From: Nostocoides jenkinsii Ben 74
Lineage (GTDB): Bacteria; Actinomycetota; Actinomycetes; Actinomycetales; Dermatophilaceae
Reading direction: 5' to 3'
Assembly: GCF_001046875.1 (NCBI RefSeq)
Contig: NZ_HF571038.1
Location: 199,766-263,765, forward strand
Length of the DNA: 64,000 bases
Each line of letters opens with the position of its first letter. Position 1 is the first letter of the stretch. Position numbers and translations under genes: made by a program. Below are positions 26,551 through 38,251 of the stretch, in pieces. A model generated the notes under the pieces. The model worked only from the letters and a program-made list of their open reading frames with translations. It was not told where the DNA came from and did no database searches.

Positions 26551-29500
26551 GGGTGCATCGCCTGACGATGACGGCCTTCGGGCCGTTCGCCGACACCCAT
26601 ACGGTCGACTTCGACGAATTGGGTGCGCAGGGGCTGTTCCTGGTCCACGGACCGACGGGGGCGGGCAAGACCAGCGTGCTCGATGCCTTGTGCTTCGCGC
26701 TCTTCGCCGACGTGCCTGGTTCTCGATCGCACCGTGGAGTCCGCTGCGACTTGTCGCCTCCCGACCGCGCCACGAGCGTGGAGTTGGAGTTCACTGCGTC
26801 CGGTCGCCGTTTGCGCATCGTGCGCCTTCCGGAGCAAGTCCGGCCGAAGCTCCGTGGCTCGGGCACGAGGCGAACGCCCGCGAGTGTGGTGGTCCACGAA
26901 TTGCGATCCGGCCGGTGGGAGGCCCGCTCCACGCGGCTGGACGAGGCCGCGGACGTCATCAACGACGTGATTGGGATGGGGCTCGCCCAGTTCCAGCGCA
27001 TCGCGCTGCTGCCTCAGGGTGGGTTCGCCACCTTCCTGCGCGCCGACGCGCGCGACCGGCATGCGTTGCTGACGGCGCTCTTCGATGTGACGGCCTTCGA
27101 GGATGTGGAGACATGGCTTGCCGACCAGCGACGCGCCAGCGCCGGCCGCCTGGCAACGGCCGAGCAGGAGTTGGCCTTCGGCGTGCGGGCGCTGGGCGAT
27201 CTCCTCGTCGGGCAGCCGCCCATCCCGGCCGCGATGGCGGACGAGCCGCCACCGTGGCCTACGGACCCCGCCCAGGATCCGGCGGTGTGGGCGGGCGGCG
27301 TCCCGGCCCTGCGGTCGTGGCTGGATCGGGCGCAGACGGCAGCGGTCAACGAACAAGAGCGCGCCCGGACGGCCTCTGAGTCCGCCCGGGACGCCGTTGC
27401 TGCGGCGGCGCAGCTCCAGCGGTCACGGGAGCGGGGCCTTCGGGCGCGGGTGGAGGCCGCGGCGGTCGAGGACGCTGGGGCGTCGGTCGAGACCCTCCGT
27501 CGGGAGCGGGACGCGGCGCTGAAGGCGGGCGACGTGCGGGGCGAGATTCTGGCCGCTCAGCGCGCCGAGACCGCGCACCGGGACCTCCAAGCACAGTTCG
27601 CGGATGCCGCCTTGGCGTTGGCGGGAGCCGTGCCCGACGATCGCGCCAGAGACTGGTTCGCGAGTGGTGGCACTGCCGGTGCGGGCGCCTCTGGCGCGGT
27701 GATGTCGACCTGCCAGGAATTGCGGCGCACGCTGTCGGCCGGTTCCGCCGAACTCGCCGACCTTCCGAGCGTTGCGGGCCGGTTGGCCGGGGCTGCGTCG
27801 GTGCTGGCGGGTCACAATCGGGCGCAAGCGGCGGCGCAGACGGCGATCGACGATGCCAATCAACGATTGGAGAAGCTTCGCGAGCGTCAGCGCAAGATCA
27901 AGGCTGCGCTGGCGGACTGCGCGGCGCTCGCCGGCGCCGCCTCCGCGCGTCAGGTGGAGCATGACCGGTGTCGGTCGGCCGTCCAACTGCGCACTCAGTG
28001 CGCAGTCCTCGACGAGCAACTGCGTGGCGCTGACCAGCACACTCGGCTCTTGGAGCGTCAGGAACTCGACGCCCGGGCCGCCGTGCTCACGTTGGACGAG
28101 GCTCGCTTGGCCGACTTGGCCGCCGAATTGGCTGGTGGTCTCGTGCCGGACGCGCCGTGCCCCGTGTGCGGCTCGGAGGTGCACCCTTCCCCGGCACCCA
28201 CAGCGGGGGGTTGGTCTCCGACGGCCCTCGCCGACGCCAAGAAGGCCGCCACGATGGCCACCGCCGCCCTCGCTGACGCGAAGGCCGAGGCAAGCGCGCT
28301 CTCGGCCCGCCGAGAGGTGGCGCACGCACGGTTAGCGGAGTTGCGCTGCGCGGATTTGTCCGCGGATGAGCTACAGAAGTCGCTGGAGTCGAGCCGGTTG
28401 GCGCTCGCCGCCGCCCGTGATGCCGAGGTCCAGCTGCTCCGCCTCACTGCTGAGCACGACGACGTCACGGTCACGATCGAGCAGGTCCGCCGGGACGAGA
28501 CCGACGCGCACGTGGCGTTCGAAGTCTCGACTGCCGCTCTCGCGGCGGTGCGGCGCGACGTCCAGCAGGCGGTGACGGGTGGGCTGGGGGCGGTGGCGCG
28601 GCATACGACGGCGTGCTTGTGCGGTCAAGCCTCGACAGGCGAAGCCGGTGGAGCGGGGGAACTCGATCGTGCACGATCGTCGGACGACCCCTCGATCGAC
28701 GAACTGGTGGCCGCGGCCACCCACCTCACGAGCGTGATCCAGGCGACGCAGCGGCAGCACGCCCGACTGGCCACCGAGGTCGAGTCCATCGCCGGCTTGG
28801 CGGAGCGGCTCGTCACGGCCGCCGAGGAGATGGGCCGGGCGCAGGCGGCGGTGGCACAGGCCCTGACGGGCAGCGCGTTCAGCACCGCGGAAGCCGCGAT
28901 GGCCGCCTGGCGCAGTGAGTCCCTCCTGAGCGACCTCAGCGCGCGCATCGAGGACCACGAGCGCCGCGGCGCCGCAGCCCACGTGACCCTGGCGGAGCCC
29001 GAGGTCATCGCGGCCCTCGCCGCCGATCCGCCGGATGTCGCCGGCCTCGCAAAGCTCGCCGAAGCGGCGGAGCAGCGGGCAGTGCAGGCGGCCCGTATGC
29101 GTCACGGACTCGAACGCACCACGACGATGGCGTTGAGCCTGCTCGCGGGCATCGACAAGGCCGCGCGCGAGACCCTGACGCGCCGGGAGGAGCACCTCGC
29201 CGTTGCGGCCCTGGCCGACCTGGCTGCGGGGACGTCCCCGGAGAACACCCTGCGGATGCGGCTGTCCACGTTCGTCCTCGCGGCTCGGCTCGAACGCGTG
29301 GTCGAGCTGGCCAACGAGCGCCTTGCCCGGATGGGCGACGGCCGGTTCGCCCTCATTCACGACGATTCGCTGGCCCGCGGCGGGGCCCGTAGCGGCCTCG
29401 GGCTCCTCGTGCGCGACGAATGGTCGGGGACAACGCGCGCCCCCACCACCCTCTCCGGCGGGGAGTCGTTCATGGCCTCGCTAGCCCTCGCGCTCGGCCT

Positions 29501-29759
29501 CGCCGATGTGCTTCGCGAGAGTGTCGGCGGCGTCGAGTTGGAGACGCTGTTCATCGACGAGGGCTTCGGCAGCCTCGACGAAGTCAGCCTCGACGACGTC
29601 CTCGGGGTGCTGGATGAGTTGCGCGATGGGGGCCGAGCCGTCGGCGTGGTGAGTCACCTGGCGGAGCTACGGGACCGCATCCCCACCCGCCTGGCCGTGG
29701 GCAAGGCGAGCACCGGTTCCACCGTCACGCAGCATCTCGCGGCCTCGGTCTCGGCCTGA
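26547..29759 (+). CDS. sbcC: DNA double-strand-break nuclease ATPase subunit SbcC (Rad50 family)
   Basis: A 1070-residue SMC-like ATPase, partner of SbcD. Walker A VHGPTGAGKTSVLDALCF lies at residues 33-50. Two long Ala/Glu/Arg coiled coils flank a zinc hook with CPVCGSEVHP (about 538). The ABC signature TLSGGESFMASLALALGLADV is near 970 and Walker B ETLFIDEGFGSLDE near 1000. The second half of the hook coil contains an unusual CLCGQASTGEAGGAGEL stretch (about 690) with an extra CxC. Coupled to sbcD by ATGA overlap. Confidence 0.95.
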   Translation: MRVHRLTMTAFGPFADTHTVDFDELGAQGLFLVHGPTGAGKTSVLDALCFALFADVPGSRSHRGVRCDLSPPDRATSVELEFTASGRRLRIVRLPEQVRPKLRGSGTRRTPASVVVHELRSGRWEARSTRLDEAADVINDVIGMGLAQFQRIALLPQGGFATFLRADARDRHALLTALFDVTAFEDVETWLADQRRASAGRLATAEQELAFGVRALGDLLVGQPPIPAAMADEPPPWPTDPAQDPAVWAGGVPALRSWLDRAQTAAVNEQERARTASESARDAVAAAAQLQRSRERGLRARVEAAAVEDAGASVETLRRERDAALKAGDVRGEILAAQRAETAHRDLQAQFADAALALAGAVPDDRARDWFASGGTAGAGASGAVMSTCQELRRTLSAGSAELADLPSVAGRLAGAASVLAGHNRAQAAAQTAIDDANQRLEKLRERQRKIKAALADCAALAGAASARQVEHDRCRSAVQLRTQCAVLDEQLRGADQHTRLLERQELDARAAVLTLDEARLADLAAELAGGLVPDAPCPVCGSEVHPSPAPTAGGWSPTALADAKKAATMATAALADAKAEASALSARREVAHARLAELRCADLSADELQKSLESSRLALAAARDAEVQLLRLTAEHDDVTVTIEQVRRDETDAHVAFEVSTAALAAVRRDVQQAVTGGLGAVARHTTACLCGQASTGEAGGAGELDRARSSDDPSIDELVAAATHLTSVIQATQRQHARLATEVESIAGLAERLVTAAEEMGRAQAAVAQALTGSAFSTAEAAMAAWRSESLLSDLSARIEDHERRGAAAHVTLAEPEVIAALAADPPDVAGLAKLAEAAEQRAVQAARMRHGLERTTTMALSLLAGIDKAARETLTRREEHLAVAALADLAAGTSPENTLRMRLSTFVLAARLERVVELANERLARMGDGRFALIHDDSLARGGARSGLGLLVRDEWSGTTRAPTTLSGGESFMASLALALGLADVLRESVGGVELETLFIDEGFGSLDEVSLDDVLGVLDELRDGGRAVGVVSHLAELRDRIPTRLAVGKASTGSTVTQHLAASVSA

Positions 29760-29824
29760 CACCGCCGCGTCGTCTGCGGACCCGGCCGCTAGACGCGAGG
29801 ATCGGGCGTGCGGATCGCCTGGCG

Positions 29825-32665
<2,841 letters not shown>

Positions 32666-32735
32666 GGATACTCCTTCGGTCGTGGACGACAGCATCGTCA
32701 ACATACCGAAAGCACGGGCCACGCGGGCGTCGGGT

Positions 32736-33311
32736 TCAGCCGACGCGTGCGGCGCGTCGCGCTCCCAACTCATCGCCCGGGTGCAGTGGAAGGGTGTCGG
32801 AGGTCTCGCTCGGCAGCTGCGCCAGGGAGCCTTCGACCTCCTGCCAAACCTTGCCCAGAGCGATACCGAACACGCCCTGACCACCTTGAAGCAGGTCGAA
32901 CATCTCGTTGGGTGAACTGCACTCGAAGACGGAGGCGCCGTCGCTGAGCAAGGTCACCTGGGCCAGGTCGTGCACCCCACGCTCCCGCAGGTGCTCGATG
33001 GCCAGGCGGATCTGGTGCAAGGACACCCCGGTGTCCAGGAGTCGCTTGACCACTTTGAGAACGAGGATGTCGCGGAAACCGTAGAGCCGCTGCGACCCCG
33101 AGCCCTTGGCGGTGCGAACGGATGGCTCCACCAACCCCGTCCGGGCCCAGTAGTCCAACTGCCGGTAGGTGATGCCGGCGGCCTTACAGGCGGTGACACC
33201 CCGGTAACCCACGTCCTCGTAGGCATTCTCCAGGTCGTCGAAGAGCACATCCTGGGTCGCCTGAACAGCGCCCGAACCAGCGCTCTCCGACGTGCTTGTC
33301 GGTGTGCTCAC
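32736..33311 (-). CDS. MerR family transcriptional regulator (Rv1830-like)
   Basis: A 191-residue regulator with an N-terminal winged-helix MerR domain: [65 protein letters not shown]. The C-terminal part ([34 protein letters not shown]) has one Cys and matches the actinobacterial branch found next to DUF151. Position and sequence fit Rv1830 (McdR/ResR) of Mycobacterium, a regulator of cell growth. GTG 33311 is chosen because GGAGG lies ideally before it. The gene has its own promoter (see 33331-33378) with a possible operator at the transcription start. Confidence 0.85.
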   Translation of the reverse strand: MSTPTSTSESAGSGAVQATQDVLFDDLENAYEDVGYRGVTACKAAGITYRQLDYWARTGLVEPSVRTAKGSGSQRLYGFRDILVLKVVKRLLDTGVSLHQIRLAIEHLRERGVHDLAQVTLLSDGASVFECSSPNEMFDLLQGGQGVFGIALGKVWQEVEGSLAQLPSETSDTLPLHPGDELGARRAARVG

Positions 33312-33330
33312 CGCTGCCTCCAACTAGGAA

Positions 33331-33378
33331 TGACCGTTATGTGATTCCGACGGTAAGCCGAGCCGGGTCCCTCGTCAA
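33331..33378 (-). promoter_or_regulatory. Promoter and operator-like repeat of the MerR gene
   Basis: On the minus strand TTGACG (33378-33373), 17 bases, then TACCGT (33355-33350) form a good sigma70-type promoter. Its start point falls on TGACCGTTATGT (plus strand 33331-33342), which is repeated in inverted orientation as ACATAACCGTCA at 33435-33446. The pair could be binding sites for the MerR protein itself. Confidence 0.5.
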
Positions 33379-33494
33379 CGACCAAGGCTCATGTGTCCCT
33401 TTCGGCGTGTCGCGCAACATGAGTCACATACGTAACATAACCGTCAAGTTGATGTTTAATTAATTGCCTGCCGGCTACGGGCGATGCCGGCCGT

Positions 33495-33959
33495 TCATTC
33501 GAAGTCCTCGGGCGAAACGTGGTCGAGAAACTCCTTGAAGCGCTCCACCTCGTCGTCGGCGGTTTCGGCGATGGTGATGCCGGCGCTCTCCAGGAGCGCT
33601 TCCGGGGCGACCACCTCGGCGTTCGTGCGGATGGCAAGCGCGATCGCGTCGGACGAGCGCGAGTCCACCTCGATGCCGCCGCTAAGTTCAAGGGTCGCAT
33701 GGAAGACGCCATCGGTCAGGCGGTCGATGCGCACCCGCACCAGGGCCTGGCCGAGGGCGGCCAGCAGATTGACGAGCAAGTCGTGGGTCAGCGGGCGTGG
33801 CGGCACAACGCCCTCCTGGGCGTAGGCGATCGCGGTGGCCTCGGCCGCGCCGATCCAGATCGGCAGGTGCCGCGATCCGTCGCGCTCGCGCAGGAGGACG
33901 ATGGGCTGGTTCGTCGGCATCTCGACCCGGACCCCGAGCACATCCAGTGGCTTCACCAC
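33495..33959 (-). CDS. Bifunctional nuclease family protein (DUF151)
   Basis: A 154-residue protein of the BFN/DUF151 family, named for a plant enzyme with RNase and DNase activity. Landmarks are QPIVLLRERDGSRHLPIWIGAAEATAIA, PRPLTHDLLVNLL and the acidic GIEVDSRSSDAIALAIRTNAEVVAPEALL. Bacterial members have no settled role. It sits between the two MerR regulators as in Mycobacterium (Rv1829), which argues for a link with the regulon. ATG start at 33959. The upstream neighbour ftsR is 32 bases away, so they likely share a transcript. Confidence 0.88.
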   Translation of the reverse strand: MVKPLDVLGVRVEMPTNQPIVLLRERDGSRHLPIWIGAAEATAIAYAQEGVVPPRPLTHDLLVNLLAALGQALVRVRIDRLTDGVFHATLELSGGIEVDSRSSDAIALAIRTNAEVVAPEALLESAGITIAETADDEVERFKEFLDHVSPEDFE

Positions 33960-33991
33960 CCCACCGTAACGCCCGACCCGGTGCCCACGAG

Positions 33992-34681
33992 TCAGTCGCG
34001 GCGGTGCAGGGCGTCCTTCACCAGTGCCGTATGGAGCGCCAGGGCCGCGTGGGCCACATCGGCAGGCTCCGGCCGGGTCGCCGAGGCGGCGGCGTAGTCG
34101 ATCAGTCCGACCTCTCGGTCGGCCGCGACCCGGAACGGTCGCAAATGGCGCGCCTCGATGCCGAAGGCGGCCAACTGCGCCGCCGCCGCTGCGATCCGAG
34201 ACGACTCCCCGGGATACAGCCCGTCGTGGTCAGGGCGCAGGAGTCCGAAATCCGTGAGTTCGCTGATGAGCCGCTCGGAGGCGCTGGCGGCCGCAGCCAC
34301 CTCGGCGGATGTCAACCGCGGACCGGCGCCGCCCGCGAGCGACGCCGGGCCGGGCAACTCGGGATCGAGGCTGGCCGCCGGCACGCTCGGGCGACTCGTC
34401 GTGGTGTCGGCCTCGACGGGCAAGCCTCGATCCATTGCGTCCAGGGCATCCCGGATGACCTTCAACGGCCAGAACCGGTCTCGCTGCGCGGCCAGGACGA
34501 AGCGCAGTCGCTCGACGTCGGCGGTGGTGAACTTGCGATAGCCCGACGGCGTCCGCTCCGGGGTGATCAGACCCTCGGCCTCCAAGAAGCGAATCTTCGA
34601 CAACGAGACGTCCGGGAACTCCTCCTGCAGGCGCGCCAGGACTGCACCGATGCCGAGGCGGTCGGAACGAGCAGGGGTCAC
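33992..34681 (-). CDS. ftsR: MerR family regulator, FtsR-like (Rv1828-like)
   Basis: A 229-residue protein with an N-terminal MerR winged helix: LGIGAVLARLQEEFPDVSLSKIRFLEAEGLITPERTPSGYRKFTTADVERLRFVLAAQRDRFWPLKVIRDAL. A Pro/Ala/Thr-rich linker (about 85-130) joins a helical C-terminal domain (LISELTDFGLL to HALALHTALVKDAL). In Corynebacterium glutamicum the orthologue activates ftsZ and affects cell division; Rv1828 is the mycobacterial form. GTG start, nine bases after the garA stop. Context with garA and gcvH is conserved. Confidence 0.85.
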   Translation of the reverse strand: MTPARSDRLGIGAVLARLQEEFPDVSLSKIRFLEAEGLITPERTPSGYRKFTTADVERLRFVLAAQRDRFWPLKVIRDALDAMDRGLPVEADTTTSRPSVPAASLDPELPGPASLAGGAGPRLTSAEVAAAASASERLISELTDFGLLRPDHDGLYPGESSRIAAAAAQLAAFGIEARHLRPFRVAADREVGLIDYAAASATRPEPADVAHAALALHTALVKDALHRRD

Positions 34682-34690
34682 GACGGCCGA

Positions 34691-35158
34691 TCAGCCCTTG
34701 GCCTGATGGAAGACCAGCCGGAACTTGCCGATCTGGACCTCATCACGGTTGTCGAGGGTGACGACATCGATCCGCTCGCGGTTGACATAGGTGCCATTGA
34801 GCGACCCGACATCGCGAACGGTGAAGCGGTCGTCCTCGCGCGAAAACACCGCGTGCTTGCGCGAGACGGTGACATCGTCGAGGAAGATGTCGCTGTCGGG
34901 GCCGCGTCCGGCCGTCACTTCGGCGTTGTCGAGCAGGAAGCGCGCGCCGGTGTTGGCGCCGCGCTGCACGATCAGCAGGGCCGTGCCGGGGCGCAATGCC
35001 TCGACCAGGCCGGCGTCCTCCCGGCTCAGCCCGATCTCGTAATCGCCCCAGTCGGCGGGCTCCGCCCCCGTCGGCGGGATGCGTTGGGTCGACGGATCGG
35101 GCCGCGACATCTCGGTCTGCGGGTCGGAGTCCCCCTGACCGTCCTCAAATACGCTCAT
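34691..35158 (-). CDS. garA: FHA domain protein GarA/OdhI-like
   Basis: A 155-residue FHA protein. The domain is plain: GTALLIVQRGANTGARFLLD, then GRGPDSDIFLDDVTVSRKHAVF and GSLNGTYVNRERID, containing the phosphothreonine-binding Arg, Ser, His and Asn. GarA/OdhI blocks 2-oxoglutarate dehydrogenase and controls glutamate dehydrogenase, and is switched by phosphorylation of an N-terminal ETTS motif. Here the N-terminal arm reads DPSTQRIPPTG and no ETTS is visible, so the phospho-switch may be changed. Located between ftsR and gcvH as in Rv1828-Rv1826. Confidence 0.9.
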   Translation of the reverse strand: MSVFEDGQGDSDPQTEMSRPDPSTQRIPPTGAEPADWGDYEIGLSREDAGLVEALRPGTALLIVQRGANTGARFLLDNAEVTAGRGPDSDIFLDDVTVSRKHAVFSREDDRFTVRDVGSLNGTYVNRERIDVVTLDNRDEVQIGKFRLVFHQAKG

Positions 35159-35201
35159 TGCTCTCCTGCTATCGGCACCGGCGTCGGTGCAATCGGGGCG
35201 G

Positions 35202-35591
35202 TCAGCCGACGCTGTCCCGGTATGCCGCAGCGTCCATCAGGCTGTCTAGGTCGGCGGCGTCGGCCAGCGACATCTCGAAGCACCAGCCCTCACCGTAAGG
35301 GTCAGAGTTGATCAACTCCGGCGTGGCGTCGAGGGCCGCGTTGACGGCGGTGATCTCACCGGTGAGCGGGCTGTACAGGTCGCTCACCGACTTGGTGGAT
35401 TCGATCTCGCCGCAGGCGTCGCCAGCGCTGATCGAGTCACCAACCGCGGGAGCCGTGACGAAGACCACGTCGCCGAGGGCATCCTGCGCGTATGCCGTGA
35501 TGCCGACGCGCACGCGCCCGTCGCCCACAGACCTGACCCACTCGTGCTCAGCGGTGTAGCGCAGGTCGTCGGGGTAGTCGAAGTCGGACAC
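35202..35591 (-). CDS. gcvH: Glycine cleavage system H protein
   Basis: A 129-residue lipoyl carrier protein. The lipoyl Lys is in the hairpin [14 protein letters not shown] (about residue 65), preceded by the canonical [32 protein letters not shown]. It shuttles the aminomethyl group between GcvP (same strand, upstream end of this block) and GcvT. GGAG precedes the ATG at 35591. The 73-base spacer to DUF881 upstream may hold its own promoter, but no clear box was seen. Confidence 0.95.
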   Translation of the reverse strand: MSDFDYPDDLRYTAEHEWVRSVGDGRVRVGITAYAQDALGDVVFVTAPAVGDSISAGDACGEIESTKSVSDLYSPLTGEITAVNAALDATPELINSDPYGEGWCFEMSLADAADLDSLMDAAAYRDSVG

Positions 35592-35664
35592 GGAGGCTCC
35601 TTCGCAATCGGTGAGGACCCCACCCTAACCGTCCGAACGAACTCCGCGACAGCCCCGGTGGAGG

Positions 35665-36426
35665 TCACTTCCCCGACGGTTGCGCGGTGGCGAATCGAGG
35701 AGCTGCCGGGGTCACGGTCGCGGTGATCCTGACGGTGTCAAGGGAGGCGATAGTGGTCTCCCCACCCTTCCCGCGAACGCTCGCCACCACCCCGCCGGGG
35801 ATGTCCATGGCCGTGGCGATGGTGGTGGGGTCACCGATCGCCTCGATGTCGTATGGCGCGTGGACCGTGGTCCCGGACACCGAGATGCCGTCACTCGCGT
35901 CGGTGAACCACGTCCCGGCGACAACCCGGACGGCACCGATCTGGATCGCTTCCGCGCCGGCGTCGCGCAACTCCTGGACCGCGTCCAGGATCAGGCTCGC
36001 AGGGATCTCGCCGGCCGGATCACTGATGGTGATGCGGACTCCCGGACCGGAAGCGGGCAACGTCCCGGCAAGGATGCCCAGCGTCTCGGCGCGCTCACGG
36101 GCGGCGGCGATGGCGGCGGCACTATTGGACGCGCCGCCTTCCAGGGCATCGCGGGTGCGCTCCAACTCACGCAACTCGGTGCCAAGCCGTTCGTTGTTCT
36201 GGGTGACGTCGTCGAGGACGCGCACCAGTTCATCCTCGCGCAGCGTCTCCAAGGGCTGCGCGCGCGTCGTGTGCAGTTGGGCCGCAATGGCGAAGCCGAG
36301 ACCGAGGGCGAGCACGGTGACGACGGCATTGGCCCGCGAGAGGCGTGGCTTGGCCATGGCATACATCCGTCGCCAGGCGCGGGCGGCGGAAACCTGGTCC
36401 GGGTCGGGGCGGGGAGGGATCGTCAT
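35665..36426 (-). CDS. DUF881 family membrane-anchored protein (first copy)
   Basis: A 253-residue protein with one N-terminal membrane segment (AVVTVLALGLGFAIAAQLH, residues 35-55), a coiled coil (LREDELVRVLDDVTQNNERLGTELRELERTRDAL) and a C-terminal extracytoplasmic DUF881 domain (GPGVRITISDPAGEIPASLILDAVQELRDAGAEAIQIGAVRVV). The coil plus membrane anchor resembles divisome proteins such as FtsL and FtsB. The function is unknown. Conserved arrangement DUF881 - small basic protein - DUF881 - pgsA, all on the minus strand with short gaps. Confidence 0.85.
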   Translation of the reverse strand: MTIPPRPDPDQVSAARAWRRMYAMAKPRLSRANAVVTVLALGLGFAIAAQLHTTRAQPLETLREDELVRVLDDVTQNNERLGTELRELERTRDALEGGASNSAAAIAAARERAETLGILAGTLPASGPGVRITISDPAGEIPASLILDAVQELRDAGAEAIQIGAVRVVAGTWFTDASDGISVSGTTVHAPYDIEAIGDPTTIATAMDIPGGVVASVRGKGGETTIASLDTVRITATVTPAAPRFATAQPSGK

Positions 36427-36438
36427 ACGGCCGGTCTG

Positions 36439-36771
36439 TCAGGCCTTGAAGAGGTGTCGGCGGATGGAGGCGACATTGGAGAAGATCCGCACGCCAAGAA
36501 CGACGACGATGCCGGTGGACAACTGCGATCCCACGCCGAGTTGATCACCCAGGAAGACGATGAAGGCGGCGACCAAGACATTGGAGAGGAACGAGACGAC
36601 GAAGACCTTGTCGTCGAAGATGCCGTCGAGCACGGCGCGCACTCCCCCGAAGACCGCATCGAGGGCGGCGACGACCGCGATCGGCAGGTAGGGCAGGAGC
36701 CAGATGGGGACGTCGGGCTGCACGAGCACCCCGATCAGGATGCCGATGGCGAGGCCGAGTGCCGGGATCAT
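36439..36771 (-). CDS. sbp: Small basic family membrane protein (DUF1290)
   Basis: A 110-residue membrane protein with three hydrophobic stretches: IPALGLAIGILIGVLVQPDVP, LPYLPIAVVAALDAVFGGVRAVLDG and VFVVSFLSNVLVAAFIVFLGDQLGVGSQL. The family is found with DUF881 proteins in actinobacteria and firmicutes (sbp beside ftsZ in Bacillus), and its role is unknown. Its ATG overlaps the stop of the upstream DUF881 gene by four bases. Confidence 0.9.
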   Translation of the reverse strand: MIPALGLAIGILIGVLVQPDVPIWLLPYLPIAVVAALDAVFGGVRAVLDGIFDDKVFVVSFLSNVLVAAFIVFLGDQLGVGSQLSTGIVVVLGVRIFSNVASIRRHLFKA

Positions 36772-37601
36772 GAGCCCTCCTTCTGGGGGTGGGCGTAGGT
36801 CAGAGTCAGGCTGGTTGTGCGAGGCAGGGTGACCTTGGGGGCCGTGCTGACCTCGGTCATGACCCCGTAATTGTCGCTGAGTGACGTCAGATACGAGCCG
36901 CCGGGGCCCTCCGCGAACGCCGCCGGGAGTGTCGCGGGGTCACCGATCGCGGTGATTCGGTATGGCCGTGCCAGCGGCCGGAAGTTGACGAGGATCGCGT
37001 CGCCGGCGAAGCGGATGGCCGAGCGGCCGGACAAGCGCTGGTCGTTGACCGCGATGGCCTCGGCCCCGGCGGCCCACAGGGCGTTGACGAGGAAGGCCAC
37101 GTCCTTGGCCAGCACACGCCCGGTGGCCGAGCCCGTGGCGCCATCCGTCCCGGGGGCATCGTCGAGAGTGACGGTCATGCCCGGGCCGGTGACACTCTCC
37201 GCGCCGACCGCCGACCGCAGCCGGGCGAGATCACCGGCGGTGCCGGGGGCCGCGGCCAGGGCGGCTTGCTCCAATTGCGCGATGCGCGCCTCGGCGGCGG
37301 CGATGGCCTTCGTCGTCGCATCGCCATCGGCGCGGCGGTTGTCGATCCTGCTGAGCAGATCGGCCCGGACTTGGCCTTGTTGGGCGGCGTTCTGGCGCAG
37401 GGTCAGCGCCGCTGTCGCGAGGAGGAGGCCCACCACCAGACACGAGAGCAGCAGCGCGACTCTCCCCGTCGTGGTGCGGGGCGCCTGGGTGCCGGCGGCC
37501 CGCTCGCGCGCGGCCGCGGCATATCCCGGGTCGAGTGGCCGCGCCAGCATCGAGGTGAGCAGCGTCATCGAGGCGTCCGGACGCCGCGGCGGGGTGCTCA
37601 T
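36768..37601 (-). CDS. DUF881 family membrane-anchored protein (second copy)
   Basis: A 277-residue paralogue of the other DUF881 gene. Membrane segment at about 48-70 (VALLLSCLVVGLLLATAALTL), then a short coil (QVRADLLSRIDNRRADGDATTKAIAAAEARIAQLEQAAL) and DUF881 core (GPGMTVTLDDAPG, LVNALWAAGAEAIAVNDQRLSGRSAIRFAGDAILVN). The ATG at 37601 overlaps pgsA by four bases. A Met start within a much longer open frame was chosen because upstream codons are the reverse frame of pgsA. The two copies flank the small basic protein gene. Confidence 0.85.
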   Translation of the reverse strand: MSTPPRRPDASMTLLTSMLARPLDPGYAAAARERAAGTQAPRTTTGRVALLLSCLVVGLLLATAALTLRQNAAQQGQVRADLLSRIDNRRADGDATTKAIAAAEARIAQLEQAALAAAPGTAGDLARLRSAVGAESVTGPGMTVTLDDAPGTDGATGSATGRVLAKDVAFLVNALWAAGAEAIAVNDQRLSGRSAIRFAGDAILVNFRPLARPYRITAIGDPATLPAAFAEGPGGSYLTSLSDNYGVMTEVSTAPKVTLPRTTSLTLTYAHPQKEGS

Positions 37602-38203
37602 CGAGCGAACCGGAGCACCGCCGCGTGGAACCGGCGCAGCTGCACGGCATACATCAATCCGGCGACCCAGTAGAGGCCCACGCCCCACAACGCGAAGCCC
37701 CAGCCGATGGGCCGCGCCCAGTCGGCGAGCGTGCCCGAGCCTTCGCCGAGAAGCAGGCACGGGAAGGAGTAGAGCAAGTTGAAGGTCGCCGCCTTGCCCA
37801 CGAAGTGCACCGGCAACTCCCGCAGGCCGTCGCGGCGGGCAAAGAGCAGCAGCACGATCATGAAGATCTCGCGCGCCACGATGACGCCGATCAGCCACCA
37901 CGGGACGATCTCGCGGATGCCCAGGCCGAGGAGGGTGGCAAAGATATAGAGCCTGTCGGCGATCGGGTCGAGCACCTCCCCGAGCTTGGAGACCATGCCG
38001 AAGGTGCGCGCGATCTTGCCGTCGAGGTAGTCGGTGAACCCCGACACCATCAACAAGACCAGCGCGAGGGTGTCGTGCTTGCTGAGGATCGCCCACAAGA
38101 AGACGGGCACGCCGACCAGGCGCAGCATCGACAGGAGGTTGGGAATGGTCCACACCCGATCGACGTGCGCCGGATGCTGGCCCGAAACACCTGCTGCCGC
38201 CAC
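37598..38203 (-). CDS. pgsA: CDP-alcohol phosphatidyltransferase (PgsA-like)
   Basis: A 201-residue membrane enzyme with about five membrane segments. The CDP-alcohol phosphotransferase signature is complete: GFTDYLDGKIARTFGMVSKLGEVLDPIADRL, with all four metal-binding Asp. WTIPNLLSMLRLVGVPVF is the amphipathic N-terminal helix. It should transfer a phosphatidyl group to glycerol-3-phosphate or a similar alcohol. Two PgsA-type genes are common in actinobacteria, and this is the one beside the DUF881 block (PgsA2 in Mycobacterium). GTG start at 38203, 48 bases from the divergent MalY-like gene. Confidence 0.88.
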   Translation of the reverse strand: MAAAGVSGQHPAHVDRVWTIPNLLSMLRLVGVPVFLWAILSKHDTLALVLLMVSGFTDYLDGKIARTFGMVSKLGEVLDPIADRLYIFATLLGLGIREIVPWWLIGVIVAREIFMIVLLLFARRDGLRELPVHFVGKAATFNLLYSFPCLLLGEGSGTLADWARPIGWGFALWGVGLYWVAGLMYAVQLRRFHAAVLRFAR

Positions 38204-38251
38204 GTGGGAAGCCTAAACCGGGCCACCGACAGTGGCGTACATTCCCCAGGT

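Noticed and set aside
32666-32735. Glycine riboswitch before gcvP
   Set aside because: The gap to the MerR gene is about 70 bases, too short for a tandem glycine aptamer, and no characteristic sequence is present.
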